A stretch of 64,000 nucleotides of DNA from Saprospirales bacterium. Its GTDB lineage: Bacteria; Bacteroidota; Bacteroidia; Chitinophagales; Saprospiraceae. Position numbers and translations under genes: made by a program. Under the pieces are notes generated by a model that searched no databases, was not told the DNA's origin, and was given only the letters and a program-made list of their open reading frames with translations. The DNA is taken from assembly GCA_016711045.1 (NCBI GenBank), contig JADJTT010000002.1, forward strand, positions 682,001-746,000, in the 5' to 3' direction. Below, piece by piece: positions 59,031-64,000 of the stretch. The stretch's first letter is position 1. The number at the start of each line of letters is the position of its first letter.

Positions 59031-59834
59031 GTGATTCTTACTGTCGGCGAAACCCGGCGGGAAGTTACCCTGACCGTCTCTAAAATCACCGGTTTTTGCA
59101 TGGAGGGGGATTGTGAGAATGGAACAGGCACCTATGTCGAGATCGATGGGAGTCGGTATGAAGGCCAGTTCAAAAACGGGCGTTTTCAAGGAGATGGAAC
59201 GATCTATTCCGGAACAAACGTCCTCTATTCAGGGCAGTTTCGAAACGGCCTCCGCCATGGCAAAGGCATTGAAACAGTCGGCAACAGCCGGTATGAAGGC
59301 GACTTCAGCGATAATGTGCGGGAAGGAAAAGGAAAACTGGAGATCAGCGGACATGTGCTGGAAGGAAACTGGATTGCCGGCCAAATGCTCGGGGAGTTCA
59401 CCATTTCCTATGCCAATGGGAATCAATACCGGGGCTATTTCCAGGACGGCGCCCCCAATGGCTACGGCATCATGACCTACCCCAGCGGAAACCGGTTTGA
59501 AGGTCAATGGACCGACGGGGCCAAAACCGAAGGTAAATACTTCTGGACCAACGGAGAATATTACGACGGGCCCTTCGACACCAATGGGCGGACGGGCCAC
59601 GGCTCGCTTTTCTTCCCGGATGGCGCTCACTATGAAGGGGAATGGGAAAATGATGAGATGGATGGAGACGGGATGCTGATCTTTCCGGATGGCTCGAAGT
59701 TTGAAGGAACATTCAAGGAGGGAAAGGCCAGTGGGTTCTTGCGTTTTTCTGGAGAAAAAAACGACCTCACCCTGAAAGAAACCAGTCTGGGAGACATTAT
59801 GCAAAAATGGAAGGAGCACTTTACTAATGATTAA
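59031..59834 (+). CDS. MORN-repeat C-terminal fragment of a frameshifted PDZ-MORN gene
   Basis: A 267-codon frame that begins in the last PDZ strand (ILTVGETRREVTLTV; the ATG at 59031 is just the first in frame) and then has eight to nine MORN repeats, such as RYEGQFKNGRFQGDGTIY, YSGQFRNGLRHGKG, RYEGDFSDNVREGKG and FEGQWTDGAKTEG. MORN repeats bind lipids or proteins at the membrane surface. Combined with PDZ and a signal peptide, the intact protein would be exported. Confidence 0.75.
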   Translation: MILTVGETRREVTLTVSKITGFCMEGDCENGTGTYVEIDGSRYEGQFKNGRFQGDGTIYSGTNVLYSGQFRNGLRHGKGIETVGNSRYEGDFSDNVREGKGKLEISGHVLEGNWIAGQMLGEFTISYANGNQYRGYFQDGAPNGYGIMTYPSGNRFEGQWTDGAKTEGKYFWTNGEYYDGPFDTNGRTGHGSLFFPDGAHYEGEWENDEMDGDGMLIFPDGSKFEGTFKEGKASGFLRFSGEKNDLTLKETSLGDIMQKWKEHFTND

Positions 59835-59861
59835 TAACACCACTTCCCTTAACTTACCCAA

Positions 59862-60542
59862 ATGAGAATCCTCCTCGTGGAAGATGAATGGTCGATAGCT
59901 AACTTCATTCGGGAAGGACTGGAAGAAGAAGGATTTATCGTAGATGTGGCCGACAATGGACACGAGGGGATGCGTTTGGCCATGGAAGGCCTGGATACCT
60001 ACCACCTGATCCTGCTCGACTGGATGTTGCCCGGACTGAGCGGACTGGAAATCTGTAAGGCGGTACGGGAAAAATCCCCTCAAAAACCCATCCTTTTCAT
60101 CACCGCTAAAGACACTGTCGACGATGTGGTAATGGGACTGGAAACCGGCGCCAACGATTACATCCGAAAGCCATTTGCCTTTGCCGAATTGCTGGCCCGC
60201 ATCCACGTCTGGCTGCGCACCAACCCCGATGAGGACAAAGAGGTATTCCGCTACGGAGCGATCGAACTGAATGCCGACAAACACCTCGTTACGAAAAAAG
60301 GGCAACGCATCGAACTCACGCAGAAAGAGTTTGCCCTGCTCGAACATTTGCTCCGCAATAAAGGCCGGGTCTGTCAACGCAACCGGATCATTGAGAAAGT
60401 ATGGGATATACACTTCGAATACGATACCTCGGTGATCGATGTCTATATCAATTTTCTTCGAAAAAAACTGGACGACCCCGGGGTTTCTTCATTTATCCAA
60501 ACTGTGCGGGGTATGGGATACCGAATAAATGACACCCCATGA
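59862..60542 (+). CDS. OmpR/PhoB-family response regulator
   Basis: A 226-residue regulator. The receiver domain (1-120) has the acidic pocket (EDE), the phosphoacceptor Asp53 in LLDWMLPGLSG and the conserved Lys103 in IRKPF. The winged-helix DNA-binding domain (about 128-224) includes LTQKEFALLEHLLRNKGRV and DTSVIDVYINFLRKKLD. It overlaps the kinase gene by 4 bp (ATGA), so they form a pair. The regulon is unknown. Confidence 0.95.
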   Translation: MRILLVEDEWSIANFIREGLEEEGFIVDVADNGHEGMRLAMEGLDTYHLILLDWMLPGLSGLEICKAVREKSPQKPILFITAKDTVDDVVMGLETGANDYIRKPFAFAELLARIHVWLRTNPDEDKEVFRYGAIELNADKHLVTKKGQRIELTQKEFALLEHLLRNKGRVCQRNRIIEKVWDIHFEYDTSVIDVYINFLRKKLDDPGVSSFIQTVRGMGYRINDTP

Positions 60543-61966
60543 AAGTGCGATTAAAGGACCGGATCGCATTGATCAATACGCTTGCGGCAACGGTGACGAC
60601 CCTGCTGGTCTTCCTCCTTGTCTATGCCGTCGTTTACTACACTTCATACAGCCACCTGGATGGTGATATTCGGGAAGAAGCAACTACATTATTCAATTCC
60701 CTGCACTGGGAAGGAGATTCCCTTTTCACCGATCTCCTTCCTCAATGGGAAGATAAGGAACACCAGCATACTGACGTCAATCCGGCTTTTTTTCAAGTGG
60801 TCGACAAGCGGGGCAGCGTGCTCTATCAGTCAGCAAACCTCCAATTGGATTTGCTGCCTTTTGATCTTTCGCTCACAGAAGTCCATGTCTATAATAGCCT
60901 AATTAATAAGAAACGAGCCCGGGTTAGCCAATATCCGCTTCACAACGACCAAAACCAGATCATTGGACATCTGTGTGTCGGAGTTTCCCGGGAAGAATCT
61001 GCCGTCGTATTGAAAAATCTCCGCACGGCCCTGTTGCTCACCTTCCCTTTTGTGCTCCTTGTGCTTTACCTCGCTACTTCGCTGGCTGCCTCCACTGCGA
61101 TTTCGCCTGTTCATCAGTTGATACAAGTTGCCTCGGGCATAAACGACGCCACTATTGATCAGCGGCTGCCACTTCCCGAGCACCAGGACGAGATCTACAA
61201 ACTGGCCAACACCATGAATGACCTCCTGTGGCGCATTGAAAGTGGGTTGCAGCGCGAAAAACAGTTTACCGCCGATGCTTCTCATGAATTGCGCACCCCG
61301 CTGGCCGCTATCCGGGGCACCTTGGAGGTGCTGATCCGCAAACCCCGCGCGCACCAGCAATACACTGAAAAGATCCAGGAAGTTATCCGCCAGGTTGACC
61401 GCATAACCCAGTTGCTCGATCAGTTGCTGCAATTGACACGGCTGGAAGCCGGCCAGGTGATCGTGAAAAAAGAGGACATCCATCTTTTCCCCCTATTCTT
61501 GCTCCTCCAGGAAAAATGGCAACCAAACCTGGAGGAAAAAGAGATGCAATTCCATTTTGACTTACCACCGAATCTATGCATAAATACTGATAGTGGGTTG
61601 CTCGAACTCATCCTCGGAAACCTGATCGACAATGCGATCAAATACGGGCATCCCAAAGGGCGAATAACCTGCACCTGGAATCCCCAAAGCGGATGCTTAT
61701 CGCTGAGCGATGACGGTCCAGGCATCCCGCAGGAACACCTGCCCAAACTTTTCGACCGTTTTTACCGGGCCGATGCGTCCCGCAATTCCCGCGTGACAGG
61801 GACCGGACTGGGTCTGTCTATCGTAAAAAAGATCACCCTCCTCCTCGATATCCGGATTGAGGTGCAAAGCCGGGAAGCAGGGGGCGCTACCTTCTGCCTT
61901 TTTTTTCCGGTCTATTCTTGCCGGATTTCCCTACCTGATCACCAAACCGCCAGCACAGATCAATAA
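60539..61966 (+). CDS. Sensor histidine kinase
   Basis: A 475-residue membrane kinase paired with the regulator at 59862-60542. Two helices (about 10-33 and 162-185) flank a periplasmic sensor of about 128 residues; a HAMP-like region follows, then the phosphoacceptor His249 in DASHELRTPL and the catalytic domain with N box (ILGNLIDNAIKYG), DDGPGIP and GTGLGLSIV. All kinase motifs are intact. It resembles the CusS/heavy-metal sensor group in layout, but the signal is unknown. Confidence 0.94.
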   Translation: MKVRLKDRIALINTLAATVTTLLVFLLVYAVVYYTSYSHLDGDIREEATTLFNSLHWEGDSLFTDLLPQWEDKEHQHTDVNPAFFQVVDKRGSVLYQSANLQLDLLPFDLSLTEVHVYNSLINKKRARVSQYPLHNDQNQIIGHLCVGVSREESAVVLKNLRTALLLTFPFVLLVLYLATSLAASTAISPVHQLIQVASGINDATIDQRLPLPEHQDEIYKLANTMNDLLWRIESGLQREKQFTADASHELRTPLAAIRGTLEVLIRKPRAHQQYTEKIQEVIRQVDRITQLLDQLLQLTRLEAGQVIVKKEDIHLFPLFLLLQEKWQPNLEEKEMQFHFDLPPNLCINTDSGLLELILGNLIDNAIKYGHPKGRITCTWNPQSGCLSLSDDGPGIPQEHLPKLFDRFYRADASRNSRVTGTGLGLSIVKKITLLLDIRIEVQSREAGGATFCLFFPVYSCRISLPDHQTASTDQ

Positions 61967-62019
61967 GTGCTATCTCCAAATTCTACCTATCTTGGGCGCT
62001 TTCTCAAACTGGTGATATC

Positions 62020-62685
62020 ATGGTAAAATGCACGAATTGCGAAACCGAAATAACTGCTAACTACTGTACCCAGTGTGGGCAACAATATACAGGCCGCCGC
62101 CTGAACTTCAGGCAATTCATGGAAGATTATGTCAATTCTTTCCTCTCTCTCGACCGGTCTTTATTCGCCAATTTTAAAATCGCCTTGCTAGACCCCCGGA
62201 AACTGGTAGAGAACTACTGGAACGGTTTCCGCAACTTCTATTACAGCCCCAACAAATTCTTGCTAATCGCCACGATCTTCCTGGGGTTCAGTTTTCTGTT
62301 TTCCAAAAATAAATTCCTAACCCTTACCATCGACATTGAGAACTTCAGCGGGCAACTTGCCTTCCTGCTACTGATGCTTCCCTTGCTGACCTTTTCCAGC
62401 TACCCTGCCTATTGGGGGTTCCGGAAAAACCTTTACGAACACCTGGTAATGAACTCGTACAACCTGAGTATTTGGATCGTGGTGTTTTCCGTTCCCTCCA
62501 TCATCCTTGGCAAACTGGATGTTCCCGTACTGGAGATACCCCTATTCATCGCGTTTATCGGATTGACGCTATATTGGAATGCACGGGTTTTGGCGCTCAG
62601 CCGATGGGGAAAAATTTGGCGTACCCTATTAAACTTCGTCCTGTTTTCAGCAATTATTGGGCTGATTGCGTATTTTTCGATGTAA
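62020..62685 (+). CDS. DUF3667 membrane protein with zinc ribbon
   Basis: A 221-residue protein. Residues 4-19 form a CxxC-x8-CxxC zinc ribbon (C4, C7, C16, C19), followed by DUF3667-type sequence (QFMEDYVNSFLSLDRSLFANFK) and about five hydrophobic helices (for example FLLIATIFLGFSFLF, LAFLLLMLPLLTFSS, and a last helix ending AYFSM). The family is common in Bacteroidota and has no known function; it may be involved in membrane or lipid processes. Single gene. Confidence 0.85.
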   Translation: MVKCTNCETEITANYCTQCGQQYTGRRLNFRQFMEDYVNSFLSLDRSLFANFKIALLDPRKLVENYWNGFRNFYYSPNKFLLIATIFLGFSFLFSKNKFLTLTIDIENFSGQLAFLLLMLPLLTFSSYPAYWGFRKNLYEHLVMNSYNLSIWIVVFSVPSIILGKLDVPVLEIPLFIAFIGLTLYWNARVLALSRWGKIWRTLLNFVLFSAIIGLIAYFSM

Positions 62686-62696
62686 ACCAAACAAAA

Positions 62697-62710
62697 CGAC
62701 GCAAGCGTCG
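62697..62710. repeat. Short palindrome before the CAT-like gene
   Basis: CGACGC-aa-GCGTCG, a 6-bp stem with a 2-nt loop, lies directly before the upstream ATG (62711) of the acetyltransferase gene, which makes that ATG a poor start. Confidence 0.5.
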
Positions 62711-62764
62711 ATGATAAAACCCAAATGGGGCGAACCGATTCCTGAGTGGAATAAACCAATAAAC

Positions 62765-63397
62765 ATGTACCGCGAAATCGACCTCTCCACCTGGGAACGA
62801 AGGAAAACCTTTCAGTTTTTCAGCCCCTACGATGACCCTTATTTCAATGTGACGGGCAACCTCGATGTCACGGCCCTGTTGGCATTTTGCCGGGACCGGG
62901 GCGAATCCTTTTTTCACCATTGCCTCTACTTTTCCCTGAAAACCGCCAACGAGCTGGAGCCATTCCAGCTGCGCATCTCGGGCGAAAAGGTGCGTTGTTA
63001 CGACCGCATTCACGGGGGCACGACGGTATTATTTGACAATAGCACCTTCGGTTTTTGCTATTTTGAGTACCTCCCGGAACGGGCCGCCTGTGTGCAGCAC
63101 ATCGCCCAACGGATCTCCGAATTGAAAAGCGATCCCACGCACACACCCGACTCCGATGCACCCGACATGATCCACTATTCGGTCATGCCCTGGGTTTCCT
63201 TTACCGGGGTGAAAAATCCGCGACGCTTCGGGGTCGAAGACAGCGTGCCGAAGATCGTGTTCGGAAAATATTTCGAATCGGATGGAAAATGGCTCATGCC
63301 CCTTTCCGTTGAAGTGCATCATGCCCTCATGGATGGGTACCATGTGGGAGTCTATTTTCAACTTTTACAGGAGGAAATAAATCTTCCTTTAAAATAA
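62765..63397 (+). CDS. CAT-like acyltransferase (chloramphenicol acetyltransferase family)
   Basis: A 210-residue protein of the CAT fold. MYREIDLSTWERRKTFQFF is the family start (ATG 62765; 62711 would add 18 residues and is preceded by a hairpin). The catalytic His motif is HHALMDGYHVGVYFQLLQE, matching HHAxxDGxHV of CAT, and the FSFL-type region is FHHCLYFSLKTANEL. Such homologues in environmental bacteria are not proven to act on chloramphenicol and may acylate other compounds. Confidence 0.85.
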   Translation: MYREIDLSTWERRKTFQFFSPYDDPYFNVTGNLDVTALLAFCRDRGESFFHHCLYFSLKTANELEPFQLRISGEKVRCYDRIHGGTTVLFDNSTFGFCYFEYLPERAACVQHIAQRISELKSDPTHTPDSDAPDMIHYSVMPWVSFTGVKNPRRFGVEDSVPKIVFGKYFESDGKWLMPLSVEVHHALMDGYHVGVYFQLLQEEINLPLK

Positions 63398-63428
63398 AAA
63401 CAGTAGACTTTATTCTAAAAGCTGTTTC

Positions 63429-64000
63429 TCAATAATCCAATAATTCCCTGATCGCCACCCCTACCTTCTCCGCCGACGGAATCATCCTCGCTTCCAGCGT
63501 CGAGTTGAGCGGAATAGCAGGCAGATTTTCCGAACCCAGCGTGCGTACCGGGGCATCGAGCCATTCAAAGCAGTGTTCCTGAATGCGGGCGGCTACGCTT
63601 TGGGCGAAAGTGCTATTTACTGGTTCTTCCGTGACAACCAGGCAGCGGCCATGTTTTTTGACAGTGCTGTAGATCAGGTCTTCATCGAGCGGACAAAGCG
63701 TGCGCAGGTCGAGCACTTCTACCCGGCCATCAAACTGCTGAGCGGCATTGGTAGCCCAGTGCACACCCATACCGTAACTGACTACGACCATACTTTCCCC
63801 TGCCTCTACTTTTTTCTCATCGGCTGCCCAGAAAATGCGGCCTTTGCCGAAAGGCAGGATATAATCTTCGTCGGGAAGCGGGGTCTTGGCCCGCTCGGTG
63901 CCGGGCACTTTCGACCAATACAAGCCCTTGTGCTCGAACATAACTACGGGATTGGGGTCGTAATAAGCCGCTTTCAACAAGCCTTTCAGGTCGGCGCCTG
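63429..64000 (-). CDS. 2-oxoacid dehydrogenase E1, beta-type C-terminal domain (5' partial)
   Basis: The frame is open to the end of the window on the minus strand, so the gene starts outside. The visible 190 residues are the C-terminal transketolase domain of a pyruvate or branched-chain 2-oxoacid dehydrogenase E1 beta chain (VVSYGMGVHWATNAAQQ; VEVLDLRTLCPLDEDLIYSTVKKHGRCLVVTEEP; a final EARMIPSAEKVGVAIREL). In Bacteroidota this is often a fused alpha-beta protein. Which oxoacid is used cannot be told from this part. Confidence 0.88.
   Translation of the reverse strand, partial: GADLKGLLKAAYYDPNPVVMFEHKGLYWSKVPGTERAKTPLPDEDYILPFGKGRIFWAADEKKVEAGESMVVVSYGMGVHWATNAAQQFDGRVEVLDLRTLCPLDEDLIYSTVKKHGRCLVVTEEPVNSTFAQSVAARIQEHCFEWLDAPVRTLGSENLPAIPLNSTLEARMIPSAEKVGVAIRELLDY

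Larger units (their letters stand above)
58769..59834 (+). pseudogene. PDZ-MORN locus, two single-base frameshifts
   Basis: The frame changes from the PDZ frame to a middle frame (QAFP, 58981-58992) and then to the MORN frame (EVYALIEGPEGKSVILT). Adding one base near 58980 and one in the CCCG at 58989-58992 restores a continuous protein of about 355 codons. Either sequence error or a genuine broken gene. Confidence 0.7.

Overview
The window reads as chromosome of a Bacteroidota bacterium, most likely a Saprospiria-type organism (Lewinella or Haliscomenobacter relatives). Family-level evidence: a Bat aerotolerance operon, a DUF6029/Omp28 pair, a DUF5103 type IX secretion plug protein, a Bacteroidota-type GlmU, DUF3667, a CarboxypepD_reg TonB receptor, and promoter-like TAnnTTTG boxes with almost no Shine-Dalgarno sequences. 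The order-level placement is inference. Base composition looks close to half GC by eye; it was not counted. No rRNA, tRNA, CRISPR array, prophage or intact transposase was seen.

Layout. 1-5576: Bat operon (DUF4381-like protein, BatA, BatB, BatC, and a BatD split by an in-frame stop). 5863-9018: a lipoprotein, then rny, zapA and a small coiled-coil gene. 9085-14911: pheT, and a redox/envelope group (Omp28, DUF6029, TlpA). 14996-17794: a Cys-rich protein and a TonB receptor of the metal-linked type. 17959-26346: galE, cysQ, a glycosyltransferase, an EF-G2-like GTPase, a class IV aminotransferase, an epimerase, anmK and a cytochrome c lipoprotein. 26662-35833: PBP1A, then a TetR-TolC-adaptor-RND pump whose permease is frameshifted. 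36466-39801: a haem-like lipoprotein and a second adaptor-TolC pair with no permease beside it. 39906-50494: T9SS plug, mpg, radA, metG, lnt, an alternative glmU with a methyltransferase, and rpmE2. 50631-56279: an accessory stretch (GNAT, lipoprotein, FKBP-TPR, SH3 protein, gene remnants, and a putative abortive-infection gene with an EAD11-like N-terminus beside a four-helix membrane protein). 56315-63397: a TMTC-like TPR glycosyltransferase, a broken PDZ-MORN gene, a two-component system, DUF3667 and a CAT-like acetyltransferase. The right edge holds a partial 2-oxoacid dehydrogenase E1 gene.

Themes. Envelope biogenesis and stress dominate: Bat proteins, Lnt, PBP1A, anhydromuramic acid recycling, T9SS and efflux. 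Many intergenic gaps carry long perfect palindromes or tandem palindromic repeats, several of which contain the stop codons of convergent genes. Three genes (batD, the RND permease, PDZ-MORN) are interrupted; two of these look like pairs of closely spaced single-base deletions, so sequence error must be excluded before calling them pseudogenes. The best candidate for an undescribed system is the EAD11-putAbiC fusion at 54861-55649 with its membrane neighbour.
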